DNA of 64,000 bases from positions 1,400,501-1,464,500 of the forward strand of contig NZ_CP096147.1 of NCBI RefSeq assembly GCF_026016445.1, read 5' to 3'. Below are positions 44,877 to 52,899 of the stretch, piece after piece. Made by a program: the position numbers and the translations under genes. How positions within the stretch are numbered: the first letter of the stretch is position 1; every line of letters starts with the position of its first letter. Below the pieces are notes generated by a model. That model was not told the origin of the DNA, did no database searches, and worked only from the letters and a program-made list of their open reading frames with translations. The stretch is from Cognatishimia activa (GTDB lineage Bacteria; Pseudomonadota; Alphaproteobacteria; Rhodobacterales; Rhodobacteraceae).

Positions 44877-45752
44877 ATGCGTGCTATCTCGACCAATGCA
44901 AACCTTGTGGGCAGCCTCTGGATGGTCGCAGCAATGTTCGGATTTGCGCTAGAAGACAGCTTCTTCAAAGCCAGCACTGACACTTTGCCTATCGGACAAG
45001 CCATCGTCCTCTTAGGTGCGACTGGTGCGCTGATCTTCTCGATCCTCGCGCGCAGAAATGAACAATCGTTGCTCGTCGCTGAAGTGCGCTCAAAACCGAT
45101 GATTATCCGCGCAGGCTTTGAAATCACTGGGCGTCTTTTCTTTTTCCTCGCAATTGCCTTGGCGCCGCTGTCATCCGCAACTGTGATCCTGCAAGCGACT
45201 CCAATTGTGGTTGTCGCCGGAGCCGCGCTTTTTTTGGGAGACAAAGTCGGATGGCGCCGCTGGCTTGCCATCGCTCTGGGGCTGACAGGCGTCCTGATCG
45301 TCCTAAATCCAGACAGCCAAAGCTTTACATGGCATTCGGCATTTGCCGTCATCGGCATGTTGGGTTTCGCAGGCCGAGACCTTGCTAGCCGCGCCGCACC
45401 TGCGACACTCACAACCAGCGTGCTCGGTTTTTACGGTTTCCTCGCCATCATAGTGGCCGGGATCATCTACCGATATTGGAGCGGCGAGCCCTTTGTCACC
45501 GTCACCTTTGAAAACGGCACTCTGATTGCACTTTCTGCGGTCTTTGGCGTGCTAGGGTATTCCTCCCTTATGAAAGCCATGCGCACCGGTGAAATCTCTG
45601 CTGTTGCCCCGTTTCGCTATTCCCGCCTGCTGATCGGATTGGGGATTGGAGTTCTCTGGTTCGGAGAGAGCCTGACCACGCGCATGCTGATCGGAAGCGC
45701 CATCATTATTCTGGCGGGTCTCTTTCTTCTTTGGCGAGGCCGGTCGAGTTAA
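44877..45752 (+). CDS. EamA/DMT family transporter
   Basis: A 291-residue protein with about ten membrane helices in two EamA repeats. PIVVVAGAALFLGDKVGWRRWLAIALGLTGVLI is a clear repeat boundary. I start at the ATG (MRAIST); a GTG ten codons upstream lies in the terminator T-run. Substrate unknown. Its last four bases overlap the convergent methyltransferase gene. Confidence 0.9.
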   Translation: MRAISTNANLVGSLWMVAAMFGFALEDSFFKASTDTLPIGQAIVLLGATGALIFSILARRNEQSLLVAEVRSKPMIIRAGFEITGRLFFFLAIALAPLSSATVILQATPIVVVAGAALFLGDKVGWRRWLAIALGLTGVLIVLNPDSQSFTWHSAFAVIGMLGFAGRDLASRAAPATLTTSVLGFYGFLAIIVAGIIYRYWSGEPFVTVTFENGTLIALSAVFGVLGYSSLMKAMRTGEISAVAPFRYSRLLIGLGIGVLWFGESLTTRMLIGSAIIILAGLFLLWRGRSS

Positions 45753-46381
45753 TCGACCCGGCGCGCAATCGCAAAGAGTGTCGGCGTGCCATCAGGCACC
45801 CACTTATGTTCGATCTCAAACCCATGGGTCTGCATCAGGGTCAGTAGCTCAGCTGATTTGAACCACCGCAGTTTCGGTAAGATGCCGATGGCACTGAGAG
45901 GCGGTACAAAAAGCCGCTCAAGCCCAAGACGATCCCCGAGACAAACAGTAGACGTGATCAGCAAACCACCGGGTTTGAGCGAGCGGCGCGCTTTCTCAAG
46001 CACAAATTCAGCATCCTCCACCAAGTGCAGGATCGACATGCCTAGGATGGCGTCATAACCCTGCCCCGCCACAGGCACCGGCCAATCTTCAAACCGCGCC
46101 ACTTCGAAACTCGCATTTGGCGCGTTGTTGTCCCAAAGTTTTTCCCGCGCAATCGCGATCATTTCTTTGGAAAAATCGATCCCCTCAATCTGCGCAACAC
46201 GCGGCGCATGGATCAAGGCTGTGGTCCCAGTCCCGCAGCCGAACTCCAAGACCCGATCCGTTGGGCGCAGGTATTCTGCGGTTTTGTCGAGTTTCACCTG
46301 ATAAGCATCGGGGTTGGCGACCGGGCTCTTGGCATAGCGGCGGGCCATTTTGTTCCAGAAAAAAGTAGGGCTTAAAAGCAT
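45749..46381 (-). CDS. Class I SAM-dependent methyltransferase (UbiE-like)
   Basis: A 210-residue methyltransferase. Motif I VLEFGCGTGTTAL, the acidic EGIDFSKEMI, then DAILGMSILHLV and SLKPGGLLITST are all present. The ATG has GAGGAA upstream; the frame is open 25 codons further without a better start. Substrate unknown. It lies downstream of the XRE gene with a 28 bp gap. Confidence 0.9.
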   Translation of the reverse strand: MLLSPTFFWNKMARRYAKSPVANPDAYQVKLDKTAEYLRPTDRVLEFGCGTGTTALIHAPRVAQIEGIDFSKEMIAIAREKLWDNNAPNASFEVARFEDWPVPVAGQGYDAILGMSILHLVEDAEFVLEKARRSLKPGGLLITSTVCLGDRLGLERLFVPPLSAIGILPKLRWFKSAELLTLMQTHGFEIEHKWVPDGTPTLFAIARRVD

Positions 46382-46409
46382 GGCAGCATTCCTCTTAAAC
46401 GACAGGCAT

Positions 46410-46634
46410 CTATTGCGCGTCGGTGATGTCAAAGACCTCTTCCAGAGGTTTTTCAAAGACCCGCGAAATCAGGATCGCGAGCTCCAGTGTGGGTGAATAT
46501 TTCGCGTTCTCGATGGCGACGATGGTCTGACGCGTGACCCCGACGCGTTCAGCCAAATCCTTCTGCGTCATCTCATCCGCATCAAAGCGCAACCTTCTGA
46601 TATTGTTGGTGATCTTGAGTTTGGACCTTCCCAT
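46410..46634 (-). CDS. Small XRE family regulator
   Basis: A 74-residue protein that is little more than one helix-turn-helix (MTQKDLAERVGVTRQTIVAIENAKYSPTLELA). The LEEVF ending is typical of stand-alone YozG-like regulators. It begins 3 bp after the stop of a four-helix membrane protein gene. Such pairs are usually autoregulated, and the palindromes upstream of the pair fit that. Confidence 0.9.
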   Translation of the reverse strand: MGRSKLKITNNIRRLRFDADEMTQKDLAERVGVTRQTIVAIENAKYSPTLELAILISRVFEKPLEEVFDITDAQ

Positions 46635-46637
46635 CGA

Positions 46638-47087
46638 TCAGTACCCCCGGCGATAGCTGCCAAAGCGCACTAGATCAGAGCCAAGGGCCCCAAATGCCAT
46701 GCCGAAATACATGATATTCAAACCAACCAGCGCAGAGTAATCCATCGCCAAGGCTATGATCCCACAGATAAAGCCCAGCCCTGCCCCTGCCATCACCGCA
46801 AAAATCCCGCGCCGTTCAAACATGCGATCGCGCTCGTCAACGATGAAGCTCGGCTTGGCCTGCCCAGTCAAAATAGCGAAGAGAATATTAAAGAGGATTG
46901 TGCCGACAATGGTGGCCGCAATCGACAGAGGGATCACCCAGATCACCATTTTCGCCCAGACATTGGCTGCGTCTGGTCCATCAAATTCTCCGGCACCCTG
47001 CATCGCGACAAGGCGTGAGACCACATAGGCAATCGTGATCAGATTCACCAAAATCGAGACAACTGTATTGCGATCTTGAAAGGTCAT
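46638..47087 (-). CDS. Four-helix membrane protein paired with an XRE regulator
   Basis: A 149-residue inner-membrane protein. Helices lie near 10-28, 47-72, 94-113 and 118-138, with a charged cytoplasmic loop (FIVDERDRMFERRG) resembling the DUF2178-type loop. GGAGG precedes the ATG. Function unknown; the coupling to a small XRE regulator is recurrent in bacteria. Confidence 0.82.
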   Translation of the reverse strand: MTFQDRNTVVSILVNLITIAYVVSRLVAMQGAGEFDGPDAANVWAKMVIWVIPLSIAATIVGTILFNILFAILTGQAKPSFIVDERDRMFERRGIFAVMAGAGLGFICGIIALAMDYSALVGLNIMYFGMAFGALGSDLVRFGSYRRGY

Positions 47088-47123
47088 ATGGCCTCCGTGG
47101 GCAGTCGATTATGTTCTTGTGTC

Positions 47124-47167
47124 TAGTATTTCGTACTAAATGTCCAATATACAATACCTCGTGTATA
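47124..47167. promoter_or_regulatory. Candidate operators for the XRE/membrane-protein pair
   Basis: TAGTA-TTTCG-TACTA (47124-47138) and TATACA-N8-TGTATA (47148-47167) are palindromes upstream of the membrane protein gene. On the minus strand they overlap a possible promoter (TTGTAT-N18-AATACT). Confidence 0.5.
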
Positions 47168-47295
47168 TTATTTTTTACATATTCAGAAATTTCAATAACT
47201 TAGCGGAGGATTTTTCCAAGAACTTTGGTGAAACCATCGAAAAATCTTGAATTTAATCCCATGCGGATTCACCCTTAAATCGATTGGAGAGACAC

Positions 47296-47688
47296 ATGCT
47301 GACAGGATCATGTCACTGCGGGCAACTGCGCTGGATCTACAAAAAACAGCCTGACTCAGCGACTGCATGCAACTGCACAATCTGCCGTCGCTACGGCGCT
47401 CTTTGGATCTATGGTCTTGAAGGAGAGACCATAGAAACAAGCGGAGACAGCCAATCTTATGTCCGCGGAGACCACATTGAATTCCACTTCTGCCCGAAAT
47501 GCGGCTGTGTGGCCTACTATCAAGGCATCCTCCGAGAAGAAAACGGCAGCCTACGCATGGCAGCCAACCTGCGAATGGCCGATGATCCTTCGCAAGTACA
47601 AGCGATCCCAACTTTACGATTTGATGGGTTTGACAGCTTCAAACCAGCCCCGGCAGAGGATCGCTGCGTTTCTGATTACTGGCTTTAA
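47296..47688 (+). CDS. GFA family protein (glutathione-dependent formaldehyde-activating-like)
   Basis: A 130-residue zinc protein. The cysteine pattern GSCHCGQ, CNCTICRR and FCPKCGC is that of the GFA/CENP-V fold. Many members have no proven formaldehyde role. The ATG (MLTGSCHCG) has GGAGAG upstream; an earlier TTG overlaps that site. Confidence 0.92.
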   Translation: MLTGSCHCGQLRWIYKKQPDSATACNCTICRRYGALWIYGLEGETIETSGDSQSYVRGDHIEFHFCPKCGCVAYYQGILREENGSLRMAANLRMADDPSQVQAIPTLRFDGFDSFKPAPAEDRCVSDYWL

Positions 47689-47767
47689 ACCAACGAGGTG
47701 ATCTCCCGCTTCTACTCCGCCAATGTTTGCGCTATCAGTTACACATATCAACGGATTGGGACGGAAT

Positions 47768-48277
47768 ATGCACCCCAAAACCATCATAGTTATGGGCGTT
47801 AGCGGCGTCGGAAAAACCTCAGTAGCGCGTGGGTTGGCCGCGCATTTTGATGGGACATCTGTCGAGGCCGATGATCTGCATCCCCCAGCCAACTTAAAGG
47901 CCATGTCCAAGGGTATTCCCCTAACGGATGAGATGCGCACACCTTGGCTAAAGGCCGTGGCAGAGGCCATCGCCATCGAACATCAAAAAGCAGATGACCA
48001 GACCGTCGTCGCTGCCTGCTCAGCTTTGAAACGCAGCTACCGTGACTTGATCAGAGCGACCCTACCCGATGCGCATTTTGTGTATTTGACAGCAGACAAA
48101 GACCTAATCGCGTCCCGAATGGGGGCGCGAGAAGATCATTTTATGCCGGTTTCACTGCTGGAGTCACAGCTCTCTACACTGGAGCAGCTTGCGAAGGATG
48201 AAGCGCACACACAGGTTGATGTCTCAGGCACGCCGAATGAAGTCATATCCAGCGTAATCGTGTCTTTAACGTCGTAG
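47768..48277 (+). CDS. gntK: Gluconokinase
   Basis: A 169-residue P-loop kinase that phosphorylates gluconate to 6-phosphogluconate, feeding the Entner-Doudoroff pathway. Walker A GVSGVGKTS, DDLHPPANLKAMSKGIPLTD and ACSALKRSYRD are diagnostic. I start at MHPKTIIVMG with GGGACGG upstream rather than 15 codons earlier. No gluconate transporter is adjacent. Confidence 0.94.
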   Translation: MHPKTIIVMGVSGVGKTSVARGLAAHFDGTSVEADDLHPPANLKAMSKGIPLTDEMRTPWLKAVAEAIAIEHQKADDQTVVAACSALKRSYRDLIRATLPDAHFVYLTADKDLIASRMGAREDHFMPVSLLESQLSTLEQLAKDEAHTQVDVSGTPNEVISSVIVSLTS

Positions 48278-48296
48278 CGGATTGTTAGGGAAAACT

Positions 48297-49265
48297 TCAA
48301 CCGCCCAGCATCCACTCCCCATCCGGCCAAAAGGCGTGATAGGCAAAGGCAAACATCACATCATGCGGCAGGTCATTTCCGCTCGCATCTTTTACCCGAA
48401 TAGAGCCAACATCGCGCCCTCTTCCGATACGACCGGTATCCAGCGCAGAGGCCTGTCCAGCAATCCAAGTTACTTCGATACCCGCTTCATTGATCACCGG
48501 CTCATCTCTGAGGCGGCTCAACGGCCAGGCGCGGTCTCCGACGCGCACCACTCTTTCCAGAGGGCCAATCCCGTGTGGGGGCATTTCGCCGTTATATAGA
48601 AATGGGCGGCGCGATGTATCATATCCACGATATGGGTTCGCACCATAGCTGCGGTTAAATCCCGGTTCATCCATCACAAGCCCGTCTGGATTGCGGGTTG
48701 AGAACTGCTCCCAGCTTTCCATCCATGTCGGCAATGTGGTGAGCTCGACACCATTTAACTCTCCGACAATCCCCTGCCCAATCGCCTGTTGCCACCAGCT
48801 TTGGGTTTCCCGATCGTACATAATCATGTCGGAATTGCGCAGCTTGCCGGACACTCCAAAAGTCAGAGTTCCAACAGGTGTCCGACGATCAAAAGTGATG
48901 CCTGAATTACAAAGCGGGCAGAAGGTCACGGCGACAGGTACATCACCGACAACGTCATTAACGATCTCATGCCAGGTCAGATAGCGGATCGGATAAGCCC
49001 GCGGGATCTCTCCTTCCAATTCAACCGTGATCACCGGTTCTAAAGGATCAATACGACTTTCGTCGGCTACGTTTAAGAAAGTTGGATCGCTCAGCGCGGG
49101 AATGCCATCTTTCGGAGGACCGTCTGACATGACCTCGATCCACTCAACACTTGTGTTGGTGAAATCCGTTTCAGGCCATTCGTTTTTCCAGAAGTTTGGA
49201 TCGGCAGAGGCGGCACTCATGACCAAAGTCAAACCAGCCGCAGCAACTAGTGTTCGAAATTTCAT
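48297..49265 (-). CDS. DUF3179 domain secreted protein
   Basis: A 322-residue protein with a signal peptide (about 1-21, ending SAASA). The domain begins around IPALSDPTFL and contains VTFCPLCNSGITF, a CXXC-type motif conserved in DUF3179. SWWQQAIGQGIVG and other Trp-rich segments follow. Function unknown; the cysteine pair suggests redox or metal binding in the periplasm. Confidence 0.92.
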   Translation of the reverse strand: MKFRTLVAAAGLTLVMSAASADPNFWKNEWPETDFTNTSVEWIEVMSDGPPKDGIPALSDPTFLNVADESRIDPLEPVITVELEGEIPRAYPIRYLTWHEIVNDVVGDVPVAVTFCPLCNSGITFDRRTPVGTLTFGVSGKLRNSDMIMYDRETQSWWQQAIGQGIVGELNGVELTTLPTWMESWEQFSTRNPDGLVMDEPGFNRSYGANPYRGYDTSRRPFLYNGEMPPHGIGPLERVVRVGDRAWPLSRLRDEPVINEAGIEVTWIAGQASALDTGRIGRGRDVGSIRVKDASGNDLPHDVMFAFAYHAFWPDGEWMLGG

Positions 49266-49349
49266 GCGCGCGCTCCCGTTTTACTAAATAAAACAGTGCG
49301 CAAGTGTGGGGCACAAAGATAGCCCCCCACACGAGGTTGTGACTAAGAA

Positions 49350-49898
49350 TTACTCTGTCACGACTACCGAGGTCATCACGTCTGGTTTGCCGGTGACAGC
49401 ACCGGAGCGAGGATGGCCGCGTTTGATCGCATCCAGAACGTCCAGACCTTCGGTGACTTTGCCCACAACAGTGTATTGACCGTTCAGGAAGTAACCCGGC
49501 TCAAACATAATGAAGAACTGAGAGTTCGCGGAGTTCGGGTTCTGGCTGCGCGCCATGCCCACAACGCCACGCTCATATGGCACATCGGAAAACTCTGCTG
49601 GCAGATCCGGGAAGCTCGAGCCGCCAGTCCCCGCGCGACGCATGTCGCTGCCAAGAATGCCATGCTCCACATCGCCCGTTTGTGCCATGAAGCCATCGAT
49701 CACACGGTGAAAGACCACGTTGTCGTATTTGCCCTGTTCGGCCAAAGTGGTGATCCGTTCAACATGCTGAGGCGCAACGTCCTCCAGCAGGTCGATCTTG
49801 ATCACGCCATTGGCTTCACCCTCGACAGTGATGTCGATGCCCGATGCAAACGCTGGTCCGGAGACCAGCGCTGCAATCACTGCAAGCTTACGCAACAT
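49350..49898 (-). CDS. Periplasmic cyclophilin-type peptidyl-prolyl isomerase
   Basis: A 182-residue cyclophilin with a signal peptide (MLRKLAVIAALVSGPAFA). Catalytic-site segments VVFHRVIDGFMAQTGD and NSANSQFFIMF match the family. Its start lies 11 bp inside the end of the cytoplasmic paralogue, indicating coupled translation. It appears to be a tandem duplicate that gained an export signal. Confidence 0.93.
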   Translation of the reverse strand: MLRKLAVIAALVSGPAFASGIDITVEGEANGVIKIDLLEDVAPQHVERITTLAEQGKYDNVVFHRVIDGFMAQTGDVEHGILGSDMRRAGTGGSSFPDLPAEFSDVPYERGVVGMARSQNPNSANSQFFIMFEPGYFLNGQYTVVGKVTEGLDVLDAIKRGHPRSGAVTGKPDVMTSVVVTE

Positions 49899-50397
49899 CT
49901 GCTGCAACCTTGACAGAAACCATACGGTCAGGGCTCGCAGGTGGCTCACCGCGAACGATGGCATCCACGTGCTCCATACCTTCGATCACACGGCCATAAA
50001 CGGTGTATTGACCGTTCAGGAAGTGGTTGTCGTTGAAGTTGATGAAGAACTGAGAGTTCGCAGAGTCTGGCATCTGGGAACGCGCCGCACCCAGAGTGCC
50101 GCGGTCATGTGGCAGGCTGGAGAATTCCGCTTTCAGGTTAGGAAGGTCAGACCCACCGGTTCCGGCTGCGCGGATGTTGAAATCTTTTTCCATGTTGCCG
50201 TTGGCCACGTCGCCAGTCTGCGCCATGAAGCCATCGATCACGCGGTGGAAGCAAACATTGTCGTACTGACCGGAACGCGCCAGCTCTTTCATACGCTCAG
50301 AGTGGCCCGGCGCCACCTCTGGCAGCAGTTCGATCACAACGGTGCCGTCTTTCAGCTCCATCAGGATGGTGTTTTCGGGATCTTTAATGTCGGCCAT
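49888..50397 (-). CDS. ppiB: Cytoplasmic peptidyl-prolyl cis-trans isomerase
   Basis: A 169-residue cyclophilin without a signal peptide. VCFHRVIDGFMAQTGD, the GTGGSDLPNLKAEFS loop and DSANSQFFINF are diagnostic. It is divergent from pgk and overlaps the periplasmic paralogue downstream. Confidence 0.95.
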   Translation of the reverse strand: MADIKDPENTILMELKDGTVVIELLPEVAPGHSERMKELARSGQYDNVCFHRVIDGFMAQTGDVANGNMEKDFNIRAAGTGGSDLPNLKAEFSSLPHDRGTLGAARSQMPDSANSQFFINFNDNHFLNGQYTVYGRVIEGMEHVDAIVRGEPPASPDRMVSVKVAADVA

Positions 50398-50523
50398 CTG
50401 GCGCTCCTATTGTCGAATTTGGAGGCAAAGTAGTCATCAATTGCCAGAATGCCAAGGCTGCCATTGACCTGTCACGCGCATACGTTATGCAGCAAGGCGA
50501 AGACCTGCTTAAGGAGGCCGAAA

Positions 50524-51705
50524 ATGGCTTGGAAAACACTGGATGATATGGACCTGAACGGCAAACGCGTTCTGACACGTGTAGACATCAACGTGCCAAT
50601 GGAAGATGGCAAGGTGACCGACGCCACTCGGATCGAACGTATCGTGCCAACCATCAAAGACATCCTTGCGAAAGGTGGCTCTCCGATCTTGCTGGCGCAC
50701 TTTGGCCGGCCAAAGGGCAAGCCTGTTCCTGAAATGTCTTTGGGCCAGCTGGTCCCTGCCCTCTCTGAGGCCTTCGGCACTGAGGTGACTTTCATCGAAC
50801 GCCCAAGTCATGACGAGATCTATGCGCTGCCATCTGACGCCGTGGTGCTAATCGAAAACACCCGCTTCAGCCCAATGGAAGAAGCAAACGATCCGCAGAT
50901 GGCGGGCTTCCTGTCCACTTTGGGTGATATCTACTGCAACGACGCATTCTCTGCCGCGCACCGTGCGCATGCGTCCACTGAAGGTGTGGCGCGTTTGATG
51001 CCAGCCTGCGCGGGTCGCCTGATGCAGGCCGAGCTCTCAGCTCTGGAAAGTGCCCTGTCTAAGCCAGAACGCCCGGTGGTTGCGGTTGTCGGTGGCGCAA
51101 AGGTTTCTACGAAACTGGAGTTACTGGGCAACCTTGTTGAAAAAGTCGATCATCTGGTGATCGGCGGAGGTATGGCGAACACATTCCTCGCAGCCCAAGG
51201 CCTGCCAGTTGGTAAATCGCTTTGTGAACATGATCTGGCTGACACCGCGCGCGAGATCATGGAGAAAGCCAAATCCGCTGGCTGTGACATCGTTCTGCCT
51301 GCCGACTTGGTTGTGGCACGCGAATTCAAAGCAGGTGCTGAAAACGAAGTTGTCGCCACCAATGCCTGCCCAGAGGACGCGATGATCCTGGACGCTGGCC
51401 CAACATCTGTTGAGCGCATCTCATCCATTTTGGATCAAGCGAAAACTCTGATTTGGAACGGCCCATTGGGCGCCTTTGAAATTGAACCTTTCAATGCAGC
51501 GACCAACGCAGCCGCTGCCAAAGCGGCGGAGCTTTCCAAAGAGGGTAAGCTGATCTCTGTTGCCGGTGGTGGTGACACGGTTGCAGCCCTCAATGGTGCG
51601 AACGCTGCGGATGATTTCACATATATCTCCACCGCAGGCGGCGCGTTCCTGGAATGGATGGAAGGTAAAACACTTCCCGGCGTTGCGGCACTCGAAGAAG
51701 AATAA
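50524..51705 (+). CDS. pgk: Phosphoglycerate kinase
   Basis: A 393-residue glycolytic/gluconeogenic enzyme. [16 protein letters not shown] at the N terminus, the [11 protein letters not shown] and [14 protein letters not shown] segments, and the C-terminal [11 protein letters not shown] are hallmarks. An ideal AAGGAGG ribosome site selects this ATG. A terminator separates it from fba. Confidence 0.97.
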   Translation: MAWKTLDDMDLNGKRVLTRVDINVPMEDGKVTDATRIERIVPTIKDILAKGGSPILLAHFGRPKGKPVPEMSLGQLVPALSEAFGTEVTFIERPSHDEIYALPSDAVVLIENTRFSPMEEANDPQMAGFLSTLGDIYCNDAFSAAHRAHASTEGVARLMPACAGRLMQAELSALESALSKPERPVVAVVGGAKVSTKLELLGNLVEKVDHLVIGGGMANTFLAAQGLPVGKSLCEHDLADTAREIMEKAKSAGCDIVLPADLVVAREFKAGAENEVVATNACPEDAMILDAGPTSVERISSILDQAKTLIWNGPLGAFEIEPFNAATNAAAAKAAELSKEGKLISVAGGGDTVAALNGANAADDFTYISTAGGAFLEWMEGKTLPGVAALEEE

Positions 51706-51738
51706 GTCAGCCTTAAATATAGGCAAATATCGAAAATC

Positions 51739-51764
51739 AGAGCGGGTCTTAACCCGCTCTTTTT
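51739..51764 (+). terminator. pgk terminator
   Basis: AGAGCGGGT-CTTA-ACCCGCTCT, a perfect 9-bp stem, followed by TTTTT, 33 bp after the pgk stop. Confidence 0.92.
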
Positions 51765-51820
51765 ATTTCAGAAACTAAATCAATTTTAAACTTTGAGGAA
51801 TCAGCCTCGAAACGGGAATT

Positions 51821-51834
51821 TGTTAGCGATACCG
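51821..51834. promoter_or_regulatory. Candidate LacI/GntR-type operator upstream of fba
   Basis: TGTTAGCGATACCG fits the near-palindromic TGNTANCGNTANCA pattern of LacI-family regulators except at its last base. It lies 87 bp upstream of fba. A LacI-family factor such as CceR controls central carbon genes in Rhodobacter, but assignment here is inference. Confidence 0.35.
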
Positions 51835-51844
51835 GCGTTGCAAT

Positions 51845-51875
51845 TTGACCCTTTCGTCGCTTAGAAGCGGGTCAA
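51845..51875 (+). other. Hairpin upstream of fba
   Basis: TTGACC...CGCTT-AG-AAGCG-GGTCAA forms an 11-bp stem with a one-sided bulge of 7 bases, ending 45 bp before fba. No T-run. Possible leader structure or operator. Confidence 0.4.
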
Positions 51876-51920
51876 GGTCTCTGACTGTCGGAACAAACCT
51901 TCATTTCAAGGCGGAATATA

Positions 51921-52814
51921 ATGTCCAAAACATCTCAAGCTGAACTCATTCGCGCAGGTAAAGGCTTCATTGCCGCTCTTGATCAATCCGGTGGCTCCAC
52001 CCCAAAGGCGCTGCGCCTCTACGGTGTTGAAGAAACCGCATATAACAATGATGACGAAATGTTCGGCCTGATCCACGAGATGCGCTCACGTATCGCTCAG
52101 GCCCCTGCCTTCACTGGCGACAAGGTGGTTGGCGCGATCCTGTTTGAAAAAACCATGGATAGCGACATTGCCGGCAAACCGTCCGCGACATTCATGTGGG
52201 AAGATCGCGGTGTGGTGCCCTTTCTGAAGGTCGACAAAGGCCTGGCAGCAGAAGAAAACGGCGCGCAGGTGATGAACGCGATGCCGGAACTGGACGCGCT
52301 TCTGGACAAAGCGAATTCCAAAGGCATTTTCGGCACCAAGATGCGCTCCGTGATTAACGCGGCCAACGCAGACGGCATCAAAGCCGTGGTTGGCCAACAG
52401 TTCGATGTCGCAAAGCAGATCATCGCCAAGGGTCTGATGCCGATTGTTGAGCCAGAAGTGACCATCTCTATCGCAGACAAATCCGAAGCAGAAGAAATGC
52501 TGCGCGACGAAATTCTCGCGCAACTTGATGCGCTGTCTGAAGATCAAAACGTCATGCTGAAGCTGACCCTGCCAAACGCGGCAAACCTCTATCAGCCACT
52601 GGTCGATCACCCACGTGTGCTGCGTGTTGTCGCTCTCTCTGGTGGTTACTCCCGTCAGCAAGCCAACGACATGCTGGCACAGAACGCGGGTATCATTGCT
52701 TCATTCTCCCGCGCTCTGACCGAAGGTCTGTCTGCGCAGCAGGACGACGCTGCCTTCAATGGCACCATCGAGGCGACAATCAGTGAGATCTACGACGCTT
52801 CCGTCGCGGGCTAA
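51921..52814 (+). CDS. fba: Fructose-bisphosphate aldolase, class I
   Basis: A 297-residue Schiff-base aldolase of glycolysis/gluconeogenesis. GFIAALDQSGGSTPKAL at the N terminus, GAILFEKTMD and VALSGGYSRQQAN near the C terminus identify the bacterial class I enzyme rather than the zinc class II form. AAGGCGG precedes the ATG, and a terminator follows. Confidence 0.95.
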   Translation: MSKTSQAELIRAGKGFIAALDQSGGSTPKALRLYGVEETAYNNDDEMFGLIHEMRSRIAQAPAFTGDKVVGAILFEKTMDSDIAGKPSATFMWEDRGVVPFLKVDKGLAAEENGAQVMNAMPELDALLDKANSKGIFGTKMRSVINAANADGIKAVVGQQFDVAKQIIAKGLMPIVEPEVTISIADKSEAEEMLRDEILAQLDALSEDQNVMLKLTLPNAANLYQPLVDHPRVLRVVALSGGYSRQQANDMLAQNAGIIASFSRALTEGLSAQQDDAAFNGTIEATISEIYDASVAG

Positions 52815-52838
52815 ACAACTCACCCGAAACATTCAAAT

Positions 52839-52865
52839 CCCCGTCGATCACCTCGGCGGGGTTTT
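52839..52865 (+). terminator. fba terminator
   Basis: CCCCG-T-CGA / TCG-G-CGGGG stem followed by TTTT, 24 bp after the fba stop. Confidence 0.8.
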
Positions 52866-52899
52866 CATTTGCGCCTATCAAACTCTGATGTTCAAGGGC

